Translations under genes and position numbers: made by a program
Shown here: piece by piece, positions 27,001 to 37,200 of the stretch
Numbering within the stretch: the stretch's first letter is position 1
Layout of the letters: each line of letters starts with the position of its first letter
Source: Owenia fusiformis
Lineage: Eukaryota; Annelida; Polychaeta; Sabellida; Oweniidae
Direction of reading: 5' to 3'
Assembly (NCBI GenBank): GCA_903813345.2
Contig: CAIIXF020000012.1
Span: 19,971,520-20,035,519 of the forward strand
DNA: 64,000 nucleotides
The notes under the pieces: generated by a model
Seen by the model: the letters and a program-made list of their open reading frames with translations, nothing else
What the model was told of the DNA's origin: nothing
Database searches by the model: none

Positions 27001-30000
27001 GTGAGACATGAGGCCACTTGTCTTTTTGAATCTCATATTCAATATTCTTTCTTTAAACCCTCATATTTAATATTTTTGGAGTGGTAATTCAATTATGTAC
27101 CTATTTTTTATTCTTTATCCCATAGTTGAACTCTGTTCCGCTCTGTTAGGTAACAAGAAAACATATTTATGATATTTTGCAAATGCGTGGAAAAAGTGAT
27201 ATCTGTGGAATACGGAAAATATTTCACAGATATCACCTTTTGGCAGGGATTTGAAAACTACCACCAATATGATGTGTTTTGTTACATATTAGTGATTTCA
27301 TGACATCATGGGGATGAATGAATGAATGGATGTTGTTTTGATATGCTTTGTTTAGTTTTAGAGGTGAACTATGGGAAAAATAGAACATCCTATGAATTTT
27401 CGTGATATTGTGTTAATCCAACTCATTGATATCAATATCTGCGCTAATTCGTTATGCTAACTTGGCAAGATATTGATTGATATCAACTCGGAGATAAAAG
27501 ATAAAATCATTTAAAATTATATGATATCCTATACATATCCTTTACTGTGCCACAACTTTCTCATATGTTATATATTTTGGCACAGGCCATCATTTATTTT
27601 CCTTGAATTCATGCTTTTGTTCCTCGTTTTAGAAATGAGAGGAAATCTTTGATTTTCCTTGTATTTAAGTTGCTTAAATGTTGCCCTATGATGTTGATAA
27701 AAGTCAATAGTAATCCATTACAGTCACAATTGAAATGTACCCATTGCTAGCCCAGAACATACCAAAATAGCATTTGCATTTTGTCAATATTGCCCTATGT
27801 GCTTTTCCATGAAAATAATTTTAATCGTATCTTTTCTTCAGTATTTCATATATTACATTTTAATATATTTATGTTGGTTAATATTTATATACTATTTACT
27901 TAGACAACAATTAATAAATAAAGAATTTTTTGTAAAAACACCAAAAATGGGGTATGATCTTTAAATGACTATTGTGTGAACATCAAAGGTCAAAATTCGT
28001 TGAAATTGTATTTTTATAAAGCACAAATGATTTTTCTTCAATATGATATGCATTATTATTAGATATCTTTGGGGGCTAAAAAGGGCCCTTAATGACACCC
28101 GTCCTTTGAAAATTCGATTTAAATGAATTTAGTCATGCTGGAAAGCCCTATTATAATCAAGACCATTCAAGTTTTTTCCCAAAGTTTTGATATCAACAAT
28201 ATTTGAGCAATTCTGTATGAAACATGTGAAATTTTATGAAAAGTGTTCAGATTAGACAGGTTAATTTTTCAAATATGATTGTTCACTGTTCAAATTGAGA
28301 GTGATGCATATATGTGATGTCAGACCACAATGTTTATGTCAGTGTGATGCATATATGTGATGTCAGACCACAATGTTGGTGTCAGTGTGATGCATATATG
28401 TGATCTAAGACCAAAATGTTGGTGTCAGTGTGATGCAGATATGTGATGTCAGACCAAAATGTTGGTACCAGTGTAATGCAGACATGTGATATCAGACCAA
28501 AATGTTGGTGTCAGTGTGATGCAGATATGTGATGTCAGACCAAAATGTTGGTATCAGTGTAATGCAGACATGTGATATCAGACCAAAATGTTGGTGTCAG
28601 TGTGATGCATATATGTGACGTCACCATACTTACAGGGTTAGAAATGATGCAGATCATAGCTTGAGGGCAGGCCTGTGCACATGCATCAGTGAGGTCTCTA
28701 ACAATACTGGCGTTTGTGTTGAACAGATCATCCCTCGTCATTCCTACAAGAGCAAAGATGGAACACTCAAGAAATAAGTAGGACAAGTGTGTTATTCTTT
28801 CTCAACCATATCTCAAAAATTCCTAAATAAGTAAAGGACCTTTGCCTATAAGGCATCAGCCCATAGTATTAAATTGAAGTTTGAACCAAATCCAACCACC
28901 AGTAATATTTTCAATAATTACATATTTTATGAAAAATGGAGGGCACTTTTAATTAAGTAGACTCATTGAAATGTCTAGATGTACATAAAGCATCAGCCTG
29001 TAAAACTTTAACTTGATCAGTATTTTATTGTTAATGCCATAATTGTTCATCTTAACTTACCAGGCTTCCTTGGGACTCCTGCAGGAATCACAACTACATC
29101 TGAGTCTTTGACACAGTCCAATAGCTGGTCACTCCCAACATAGCCCTTTACCTGTGCTCTGTAACCACACAATTCAAATCAGTCATTGAATAATAAGATT
29201 TGAACAAACAAACGCATTTTTGACTCTGGAATAATGCATCACATAGTTTCATGTTTTCCTGAACCATCACTATGGTAATTCTTCAATGTCAGACACTCCA
29301 TATTTTTATCACATTTTGTCTGTCAATATTTAGCTTTTCACGATTCACGTTTCGGTAATCGAGAATCACGGTAAATGAATGTTTCTCTAAAAACTGATAA
29401 TAACCTGCTGAGGATGATAATTTTTTGAAGAGAGGAGACATTTTTTATTGAGTGAATATCTTGTTTGTTTTTCTTCTTTTTTTCCTGTTGATTATGATAA
29501 TTTTTTGCATTAGACAATGATACATTAATCTGTTCAATGTAATGAGAACCCTGATCAGTCATAGAGGAACATTAGTTGGTTAATAATGAATATCTGCAGT
29601 CTTTGCCTTCAATGTACAAATATAACTAAGCTTGGAAAACAATGTTTGACCTAAATATGGTCTAACCCCTGCCTAACTTAGTGTGGCTATAGATCTTTTA
29701 CATTTAACAATTGTCATAGATATAGGACGCAAACAGATGACACAAGATATAGGACACAAATAAATGACACATACATACAATATAAATAATATATAGGAAC
29801 TGGTACTCATAAATCAAGCATAAAAGTTGATAGTAAATAAAATATAATTTTCAAGCGAACAACAATGTATGTTTGTTTTTAAAATGGCATTTACTTGCTT
29901 TCAATGTGGCTGAGGTCAACTGGGATGCAAGAATTAAAATGACATTTTCTTGGTTTCAATGTGGCTGAGGTCAACTGGGATATCAGAGTTAAAATGACAT

Positions 30001-33000
30001 TTACTTGGTTTCAATGTGGCTGAGGTCAACTGGGATATCAGAGTTAAAATGACATTTACTTGGTTTCAATGTGGCTGAGGTCAACTGGGATGCAAGAATT
30101 AAAATGACATTTACTTGGTTTCAATGTGGCTGAGGTCAACTGGGATGCAAGAATTAAAATGACATTTACTTGGTTTCAATGTGGCTGAGGTCAACTGGGA
30201 TGCAAGAATTAAAATGACATTTACTTGGTTTCAATGTGGCTGAGGTCAACTGGGATGCAAGAATTAAAATGACATTTACTTGGTTTCAATGTGGCTGAGG
30301 TCAACTGTGATGACAAGAGTTAAAATGACATTTACTTGGTTTCAATGTGGCTGAGGTCAACTGGGATGCAAGAATTAAAATGACATTTACTTGGTTTCAA
30401 TGTGGCTGAGGTCAACTGGGATGCAAGAATTAAAATGACATTTACTTGGTTTCAATGTGGCTGAGGTCAACTGGGATGCAAGAATTAAAATGACATTTAC
30501 TTGGTTTCAATGTGGCTGAGGTCAACTGTGATGACAAGAGTTAAAATGACATTTACTTGGTTTAAATGTAGCTGAAAGCAACTGTGATGACAGAGTTAAA
30601 ATAAAATGACACTTACTTGGTTTCAATGTGGCTAAGGTCAGCTGCTACACCTGGTGTATGTACAATATCATAAAGTGCTAGCTGTGAAATGAGAGGATTT
30701 TCTTTCAATAGAAGTGACAATGGTTGACCAATTCCACCACTTGCTCCAAGAACAGACACTTTGTATTGGTTCTGGAAGACATAAACAGAAGATGTATCAC
30801 GACAATGAATTGACTGTGCCCTTGTTGGCAAAAACACATATAACAAGGCATGACCATGACAAAATGTCACCACCAGTTACAGTTATTGGAAGTAGTATAA
30901 GAATTTGTTACAGATGATGAATGCTGACCGCCCAACAACATCCAAAATATGGTTGGTGACATTAACAATATGTCACCACTTCTAATATAATACTCAGTAA
31001 TTCATTTTATGTAGTTGATTGAATCCCAATTTGATAGGTTAATCAGCATGAGTAAATTATAGTTTATTATCAAAATTTTTGAGGGTTATCTTATTTATTT
31101 AAACTGGCAAAATTCCTCCATCTATTAATTGGTATATTCAGGCTGTTATTAAGGTTCCCCTTCAGCCATCTTGAAAAGAGGTGTGATATTGTGGTGAAAA
31201 TGAAAATCTGCTGATAAACCTATAGGATTGGAGTTTAAACTCCATAAAGTCCTAAAATACTCAGGAATGTATTGAAGTAGGGGGGATGGTACTCCCATAT
31301 ATTGGCTATATGGGGAAATGCCGCTAAAGTGGGTCACTTTTTCCTAGGTGTGGGTCTATTTTTGGAGAAAAAAACTAGATATGGGTAAAATTAGGTATGG
31401 TTATTGAAAAAAATTGATGGAAATGGGTCTTCTTTTTTTTTAAAGTTACCTCAACGCTTTTGAAATAAAAATTGAGACCCTATCTGTTGCAAAAGTTATG
31501 CCTGGCACAACTGTCACCATGTTATTAAGTGTTTTTAAGTTGCGCAAGGATCTTACCATGACCGGCCGTGGTAATGTTATCATGAAAGCCTGGTATAACC
31601 TTGACAATGTTATATCATATTGCAAGGCCTGTCATGACCATGGTAATGTTAAAGCTTGTTATGACGTGACAATGCTATATAATATTGCAAGGCTGTTAAA
31701 GCCTGATATGACAGTGACAATGTTTATATTCTTGAATGAAATTAGAATTATAGTTTGAGGAAATGATTTATGAGTTAACTGAATCTAAAATTTTATGTAT
31801 CAACGTACGTGAATACCATGTACGGATGGTTGTCTAGATTTACATATATTTAAGGTAATAAACTATGAAATTTTTCATTACGGTATTCTCATGCTACTAA
31901 ATGTAATTTAATATAACCATTGTCACGGTCATCATACTTTAACATTACCATGGTTCTGACAGGCCTTGCATTATAATATAGAATTGTCACGGTCATATTA
32001 GGCTTTAACATTACCACGGTCATGACAGGCCTTGCAATATAATATATAGCATTGTCACGGTCATATCAGGCTTTAACATTACCACGGTCATGACAGGCCT
32101 TGCAATATAATATAATAATATTTTTTTAGGCTTTAGAGTCGATTTCATGGTTTAAAACCTTCTCTGATGATTCTATTTTGGAACTTTGCATGCAGGTCCA
32201 TTCAAAGTTATCTATTGAACCTTGAAAAGCCATATTTAGACTCAGGATTGAAAGGTGTTCACAACAGCTTTCAGTTCATCTTTATTACGATAGACCGGAA
32301 GTGAATTTTTGAGTTGAGTAAATGGTGATAATGTTGTTTTTATGAAGCAGGGAAGTCAATTCGATATTTTTCGACATCTGCTGAACTATGGTATGTATGC
32401 TTCTGTTGATTGTTATATTACAAAATAGGTAGGGCAAAGAATATGTTAGCCTTGCCCAAGTCGGTCTCTTACTTATCTTGATTTCTATTATAACCGCCTT
32501 GTTACCAATGAGAAAGCCACGTGCTTAACAGACTCAATGTTTATGTCGCATGGCTTAAAGCAGCAAATTTCAAATTTCCTGAAAATTTAATGACGAAAGA
32601 CGAGGCCAAGCAAGCGGTGGGTTTTGGCGGGTCCTCCCTCCAAGAAATTTTGGAAAAATGAGATTTGATTGAGTGCTTTTTCGAGTAATGTAGACCCCAC
32701 ATACACTTTCAAATTTGGAGGAAAAAGTGTTTTCATTGGAAAATTATAACACTAATATTGAAACCCTTGCTTGACCCCATTCTCCCCCCTAGAAATAAAT
32801 CCAGATTTGTATTGAACTCAATGGGGTCAGATTTTGGTCAATTTTTTCCTGAAATTCCTGAAGACTTTAAGCCATGATGTCGGTAAATTTGACCAATCAA
32901 CGACAGCCCTGCAGGGTTAGCTCATTATTATGCACGGTCAAGACTAGTACACTTTTCAGAAACAAATCCTCCAGCAAATCTTGCAATTCATCATGAAAAT

Positions 33001-33843
33001 ACAAATATTATTTCAGATAAATATCAATCAGAGTTTAGTGGATGCCGGAGTATCAATTATAGGATACCCGGGGTGAGAAGATCTCAACAATAAACGTTGA
33101 AAAGATCTCAGATCAATCACTGAATTAGAGCGATGACTACATGGACTAGGCGTTTTCATCGGGAGTTCAGTTTTAAATCAACATTGGATCGCATGATTTA
33201 ATTTTTATTATGACTGCTTACATTCCAATGAACATTTAATTACATAATATATATGAAGAAATATTGAATTTTAAGTCATAGACGGGTAGTTTGCTATGCC
33301 TTTAAACCTGAAAACGTTTTGATTGGTCAATCAGCCTGAAGTCACACATGGTGTCCATGCGATCTGTCAATCAAAACAGTTTCGCGATACCCCTGACAGC
33401 GTAGCAATTATGAAAATTTCAAAGAATTTATTTAATTTACACCCTATTGGCTTATTGATTCTCAGCCCACCTTTTTGATTTACTGAGGGAAGCCTGACAC
33501 TCTTATTACCCAGGGAGCACCTGTGTATTTTAGGTAGGCTAACTGTCCACCTGTGGTCTTTTTAGGGAGATTTCATACTGTATGGTTTTCAAATGCGTTA
33601 AAGGACTCAATTATGAAACACAATCCTAGATATTTTCATTAATCAGTAGGCTACATAGGTCTACATGCAAATATGACGTGCGAGCATGGAGGTTTTGCAA
33701 CACTTTCCGGCGAGGCGTGTGATTTTTGTTACAGCAAAAGTAAAAAATGTATCAAGTTTACGAACCTGTGCTGATGCAGAAAATTTCCTCAAAACAACAA
33801 GTGTTGATTTTATGTTAGAGGGGCGTGCTAACCTTGAGAACAT
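12054..33843 (-). CDS. MDH2: Malate dehydrogenase, mitochondrial (9 coding exons)
   Basis: NAD-dependent malate dehydrogenase of the mitochondrial matrix; it interconverts malate and oxaloacetate in the TCA cycle and the malate-aspartate shuttle. Coding exons on the minus strand are 33843-33766, 30771-30617, 29158-29061, 28743-28634, 24083-23958, 23545-23441, 21371-21300, 18723-18571 (or its duplicate 18158-18006) and 12179-12054. All introns are GT..AG and phases agree throughout, giving 1023 nt and 340 residues (human 338). Residues 1-26 are basic with no acidic residue, fitting a matrix-targeting presequence. The NAD-binding loop GASGGIG is at 35-41, substrate-loop arginines at R108 and R114, catalytic D177 with R180 in TTLDVVR, and catalytic H204 in GGHSG. 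The C-terminus (KKGEDFVAK) matches the family. The ATG has A at -3. Identification is firm from the whole-length match; which exon 8 copy is used is unknown. Confidence 0.97.
12450..13260. repeat. Tandem block of about 110-120 bp units in MDH2 last intron
   Basis: About six diverged units share GCCATTTTGAAAAT, TTTGTCCCTAGGCATCAGC, ATAAAATTTGAACCAAATC and TATTTGAGTTATCAAAGATT. The end has GGACAGACGAATGGATGG and a CCCCCTCGAACTTTGTTCAG terminus. Short frames within are repeat-derived. Confidence 0.78.
13386..13881. mobile_element. TA-flanked TIR element (496 bp)
   Basis: The left terminus CTGTAGATTGGGTTAATTTG is the exact inverse of the right terminus. Both flanks are TA, as for Tc1/mariner-type targets. 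TTTGGCG/CGCCAAA motifs recur inside. Related fragments occur at about 14060-14145 and a shorter whole copy at 61191-61513. Confidence 0.82.
14060..14145 (+). repeat. Fragment of the TTTGGCG TIR element
   Basis: Carries TAATTTGGCGCTACTTAATT and TGGCGATTTT as in the left part of the 13386-13881 element, without a matching right end. Confidence 0.6.
14929..15165. repeat. About 20-bp minisatellite, 11-12 units
   Basis: The unit is roughly GCAGGCTAATGACACCCAAG with variation (CAGGCTAATGGCACC, GCAGGCTAATAACACCC). It lies in the last MDH2 intron. Confidence 0.85.
15455..16125. repeat. Tandem block of about 150-bp units
   Basis: Four to five units share TTCCAAGATGGCTGCCAGAA, GTTAATCAGCTCTAGAACTT, AAATTTGAAGTAAATC and GTCAAGTGGTTTTCCTGGAA. 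The block is interrupted by the hAT-type MITE at 16126-16743 and resumes at 16744-16790. Confidence 0.8.
16126..16743. mobile_element. hAT-type MITE, 618 bp, perfect 8-bp TSD
   Basis: The termini are TAGGGCTGGCATGGAACGGA and the inverse of TAGGGCTGGCACGGAACGGA. The 8 bp CTGTCAAG flank it on both sides (16118-16125 and 16744-16751), and the host sequence across the site is the repeat consensus CTGTCAAGTGGTTTTCC. The subterminal region is rich in CGGAAC/TTCCG words. There is no transposase. Confidence 0.93.
17000..18005. other. MDH2 intron sequence; short diverged repeats only
   Basis: Between about 17390 and 17890 phrases such as ATTTTGACCTCACCCCTA and ATGTGGCATTGAACAAATAT recur at 50-80 bp spacing, an old diverged minisatellite. 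No exon is seen. Confidence 0.45.
18006..18158 (-). CDS. MDH2: MDH2 exon 8b (downstream copy of duplicated exon)
   Basis: The second intact version of exon 8 has the same 153 nt, the same phases and a perfect GTAAGT donor; the acceptor is TTTAG. Its 51 residues match copy 8a at 39. The differences cluster in the second half (8a [18 protein letters not shown], 8b [18 protein letters not shown]) and are mostly conservative. In the first 17 codons the proteins are identical while nine codons differ, all synonymously, which suggests both copies have been kept under protein-level selection for a long time. Use as a mutually exclusive exon is inferred. Confidence 0.88.
18571..18723 (-). CDS. MDH2: MDH2 exon 8a (upstream copy of duplicated exon)
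   Basis: A 153-nt, phase 0/0 exon for residues 249-299. It begins [14 protein letters not shown], the helix that packs near the active site and dimer interface in this family, and ends in TPIQLG. The acceptor is a pyrimidine-rich tract ending in TAG and the donor is GTAAGT. It joins in frame to exon 7 (ends AKAGA) and exon 9 (starts KNGIEKN). Its duplicate, 8b, lies 412 bp downstream in the direction of transcription. Confidence 0.93.
19107..20453. other. MDH2 intron 7, no feature
   Basis: AT-rich with a small AGCAATATATTGTAC-type microsatellite at about 19830-19900. Nothing else is supported. Confidence 0.4.
20454..20712 (-). other. Unassigned open frame in MDH2 intron 7
   Basis: About 86 codons open on the minus strand, preceded by an acceptor-like ATATTTAG and ending at TAG. 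The composition looks protein-like ([20 protein letters not shown] at the start) and it is not within a visible repeat. It could be a terminal exon of a nested gene, an alternative end for MDH2, or a mobile-element remnant. I recognise no family. Confidence 0.25.
21574..21749. mobile_element. Short CAGTAAAACCTGT-family TIR element (176 bp)
   Basis: The left end is CAGTAAAACCTGTATAT and the right end ATATACAGGTTTTATTG, inverse of each other with one change. Non-coding, in MDH2 intron 6. Confidence 0.7.
21801..22262. mobile_element. hAT-type MITE, 462 bp, perfect 8-bp TSD
   Basis: The termini TAGGGGTGAGACGA are exactly inverted. The 8 bp ACTGTAAC occur on both sides (21793-21800 and 22263-22270). 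Subterminal arms are made of GAGTCGA/TCGACTC repeats. It lies in MDH2 intron 6. The TAGGG start resembles the 16126 element but the families differ. Confidence 0.93.
22271..23440. other. MDH2 intron 6, no feature
   Basis: AT-rich intronic sequence; no exon, RNA gene or repeat is supported. Confidence 0.4.
24233..24315 (+). repeat. Fragment of the CAGTAAAACCTGT element
   Basis: Contains AAAACCTGTCTAATCCGAAC and TTAGGAGGTGTTCACATTTC as in the left end of the 25294 element; no right end is nearby. Confidence 0.65.
25294..26708. mobile_element. CAGTAAAACCTGT-family TIR element, about 1.4 kb
   Basis: Begins CAGTAAAACCTGTCTAATCC and ends GATATACAGGTTTTACTG, with TA on both outer flanks. Subterminal GGTGTTCA motifs occur at both ends. 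The interior holds a 20-base G run at 25383-25402 and a direct duplication (about 240-bp period, copies from 25865 and 26104). No transposase is visible. It may be one element or two nested copies. Confidence 0.65.
27095..27390. repeat. Possible TIR element with internal hairpin
   Basis: TCCCATAGTTGAACTCT at about 27118 pairs imperfectly with GAGGTGAACTATGGGA at about 27361. Inside, AAAAGTGATATCTGTGGAAT pairs with ATATTTCACAGATATCACCT. Confidence 0.45.
27400..28244. other. MDH2 intron 4, no feature
   Basis: AT-rich intronic sequence with a small inverted pair, GATATCAATATCT and AGATATTGATTGATATC, near 27440-27480. Confidence 0.35.
28301..28625. repeat. 43-bp minisatellite ending next to MDH2 exon 4 donor
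   Basis: Seven and a half units built on GTGATGCATATATGTGATGT and CAGACCAAAATGTTGGTGTC; alternate units differ in step (GCAGACATGTGATATC). The last partial unit stops about 9 bp from the exon 4 splice donor (exon ends 28634). The left border is a fragment of the CAGTAAAACCTGT element (about 28245-28300). Confidence 0.9.
29888..30610 (-). repeat. 55-bp minisatellite derived from MDH2 exon 2 end
   Basis: Thirteen units of 55-57 bp abut exon 2 (ends 30617). Read on the minus strand, each unit contains GACCTCAGCCACATTGAAAC followed by CAAGTAAATG, matching the last codons of exon 2 (DLSHIET plus the start of a Lys codon) and its splice donor. The true junction has GTAAGT; most copies have GTAAAT, and the one at about 29950 has lost the GT. 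TTCTTGCATCCCAG before the coding-like part resembles an acceptor. Confidence 0.92.
31499..32118. mobile_element. Foldback element with tandem subunits in both arms
   Basis: The left arm (31540-31720) and right arm (31918-32112) are inverted copies built of about 70-bp units holding ATTGTCACGGTCATATCAGG, CTTTAACATTACCACGGTCA and TGACAGGCCTTGCAATATAA. It lies in MDH2 intron 1. The reading frame across the left arm is a repeat by-product. Confidence 0.75.
32119..33660. other. MDH2 intron 1, no further feature
   Basis: No exon or clear repeat. A few phrases (GATTGGTCAATC, near 33320) resemble repeat debris. Confidence 0.35.
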
Positions 33844-34233
33844 AGTGGAAATTACGATTAATATCGAGACAAAAATTCGTCTGAAATATCAAATTTGGAA
33901 GGTCACCGGAAGTACAAGTATCCCAGAGTACATTGCAAGCGTAGCAACTGTGCACTATTTTAATACTACGCATACTTATTTCTGATATTAATCATACCTT
34001 TTGAGACACGATTGATACCATATTGAGATAATTCATTCACATAAAAACCATTAGATGATATCAAAGGGCAGAGATAATTATAACTATATGCCCAAATTCG
34101 AAGAACTATTTTTACCTCGCTTTTACTTTTGTATATAAAAGGTGTTCTTAGGCATCTGTCAAAACTCAATAAATGGCCATGTGAATTTATTCGAAGAATA
34201 AGTCTAAAATAAGCCTCATTTGGAGTTAAAAAT
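33844..34233. promoter_or_regulatory. Divergent MDH2-STYXL1 promoter region
   Basis: These 390 bp separate the two start codons of the head-to-head MDH2 (minus) and STYXL1 (plus) genes and must hold both 5' leaders and a shared or back-to-back promoter, unless there are upstream non-coding exons. I see no clear TATA box and no repeat element. The human orthologues are also adjacent and divergent, which supports a conserved bidirectional promoter. Exact start sites cannot be read from the sequence. Confidence 0.7.
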
Positions 34234-37200
34234 ATGGCGGAGCTACAGCTTATAGAGCCAACTGAGTTATACAATATTTTGAACCAGGGTACACGATACC
34301 CAGCCCTGAGTGATCCAAATTACCTTCTTCTTTTAGGTGAGATTTTTTATTGACTCACTCAAAATGTGAATGAAAGTTTCCGATTTTGTCAGTTGTCAGA
34401 AATTCAAAAATAAGCTAAAAATTGTTTCTTAATTACATTTTTGATGCAATGTTATTTGGAGAATGAATTAACAGTTTGAGATTCAAACAGTTGTATGTTT
34501 TCAGGTGTGTAACCCCCTAACCAAACCTGTCTGGCCCAGTAATCTACTCCCGATTCTGAATTGTCGTAGATCTACGATATCGAGGGTAGATAACTGGGCC
34601 AGACGGGTTTGGTTAGTAACCCCCATAAGTGTGGAGTTGATTTGCATTTTTCTTATTTTCGACATTTGAAAATTATTTAATCGAGCAAATCTAAAGAATC
34701 GAGCCATCAAAATTGTGAAGTAGGATACTTGCATGAATTGAAGATGAAAATTAAAACTATATCGGCAGTTTCCTTACCTCTTCTTTGACAAAACGCTTTT
34801 CCAATATGATAAGCAATAAATGCTTCATAATCAACAAATGTTCAACTTAGTATTTGGCTCTTTAATCTTGTGTGCAATCGGATACCAATAATTTTTTGAA
34901 TTTTCATGTTATATTACGGAAGTAGATGGAAAACGAAATTTAATGACATCGCTAAAAATTTCTCCATCTAAAATGTCACTCGACTTTTTGGCAATTAAAA
35001 GTCCCTGCCTGCATTTAGTAGTCATATATTGTCATGTGCATAATTTTGAAACCATATCCTAATTATTTCACAAACCCTTTGTTGATTCTGCCATAGTTTC
35101 CAATTTGTAAACAGCATTTAGCCTTTTTAATTGGGAACTTTTTTGAAATTTCCAAAATGGCTGCCATGTGATTCCAGAATTAACATGAGTGTGACGTGAC
35201 ATCACAGTTGCTCGTTCCTAGGTAACAACAAGATCACAATTGCTCGTTTCTAGATAGCAACAAGATTTTTGATAAAATGGCACAGAATTACCCTGATTAA
35301 CACCCTTAAAATCCGATTTTCAAAGAATATATTTGGAGAAACAATAAAAGGTAAGTGGAATAAATTAGAAGTTGGTTTCAAGTTACCACAGAAGTCAATT
35401 TGAAACTCAAGAATGCTTTCTTTGACTCATAATCACAAAAAAGTCGAGTGATGGAGAATTTCTTAATTAGTATTAATGCCTAGCTTAAAGCGCTTTGTTC
35501 TACCTTTAGATTTCTTCAAACTTTCCCTCAATACTAGTTTAGCACAAAACATTGACAAAACATGGTACGTTGCCATGGCATGCCCTATGGCATAGGCTCA
35601 AAATATAGTATCTTAGAGCCTATGGCTATGCCATAGGGTATGCAATGGCACCGTGCCATATTTTGTACTAACCCCTCAATACTTACTATTTAGATTTGGT
35701 ATTGGAGTTGCTCATTTCGATAAGCTATACCCAACTGTGCATGTCCAGAGATTTGTAACGTTTTAAAGTTTATTCTACTATGTATACTTTTTATGTCACC
35801 TCAACAAGTATTTACTCTACATACATTATAATCTCCAACAAATAGTTTCTGTAACAAATGGTTCTCGGTCAAAAAAAACTGTCCAGAATTGTTTGCAATA
35901 CAGTAATACACTAAGCAGTCCTTTGACTGCACACAAAAAATACCGGAAGTACAGTATTTTAATATATTTTAAAGAAAGTGCATTGGAAATTAACTGGTAG
36001 GTGTACAGCCAGCACAACACATGTTACATTAATTCAGAAATAGCAAAAATAAGTGTCAAATTTTGTCTGAAATTTAGACACCTTTAGTATTGTACCCTAT
36101 ACAAATATTTTATTTTATCCGATGGATACTAATAACTAATGAATTTGATAACGACACAAGATAATTTTGGTATTCAACACTAAAATGTATCCGATTCATA
36201 TGACGCCTTAAAAATACAGTTTTTTCATTAGTTTTGAATTTAGCGCCAAATAACCACTTGTCTGTTTGATCTGCAACATGTAGTTCCAAGATTATGTGCT
36301 CAGTAAAAAAGAGTTAAAGTTTTTCATGCACATTTGTAAAAATAAGTTCACAGAAAATAGAATGAAAAAATTAGAAAAGAATTAAAAACAACTTTTAGGT
36401 CAAATTATTTTAAGTCCATACAAAGATAGCGACCATAGGATAAATATGATATCATATGTTTTTCTTGGACTATCATTTTTATCCACTTTTGGATCTCACT
36501 TGTGGAAAACGGCGTTATCCACTCATGGATAATGATTATATCCCTCAAAAATCATAATATATCCTCAATATATATTTGGTAATATGTGTCCTTGGTCGTG
36601 AAATACATGTACAATGGGGCCTGTTGTCAATCAATATATATCTATGATTCCAGATGCCAGAAAAAAGCATGAATATAATGAAAGCCATATAGTCACAGCT
36701 AAAAAAGCTCCTAAGGTAAAGTATACAAAAAGTCATATTGATCTTATAAGAACTAAGCAGAATTTCTATTTCATAGTGTATTTTTCTGTTGCATATATAC
36801 ATGTACATGGGTCAGTTATAATGTGTCTTTATACATATTTTATGCTGCATGTTTCTCTTGATTTTGGAAAGCTACAGATGCCCACACAGATGCCGTAGAT
36901 CAAACATGACTGAGGCATTATTGTAAAACATTTTAATATGAAACAAACAAAAGTATGATTGAATATACTGTCTTAGTAAAAAAAATTCTAAATAGATTAA
37001 TCCTGCAATTATACAACATGGAAAAATTCCCATATTAATTGCAGAATGAAGCAGATGAATTTGTGGTACCATATGATGCTGAACTGGAGTGCAAACAGCA
37101 TGTAATTGTGTATGATGGCAACACAAGGTCTCTGAAGGAAGAATGTAAGTCTATTATTGTAACTCAAATCCCTTATTCACCAGTCAAGATATTATTATTA

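Noticed and set aside
28301-30610. Regular spaced repeats resembling a CRISPR array
   Set aside because: Units are contiguous without unique spacers, lie in introns of an animal gene, and have no cas genes.
33686-33985. 99-codon plus-strand open frame over the MDH2 start
   Set aside because: It is the antisense of MDH2 exon 1 and its leader; no family motif, and the minus-strand exon is firmly supported.
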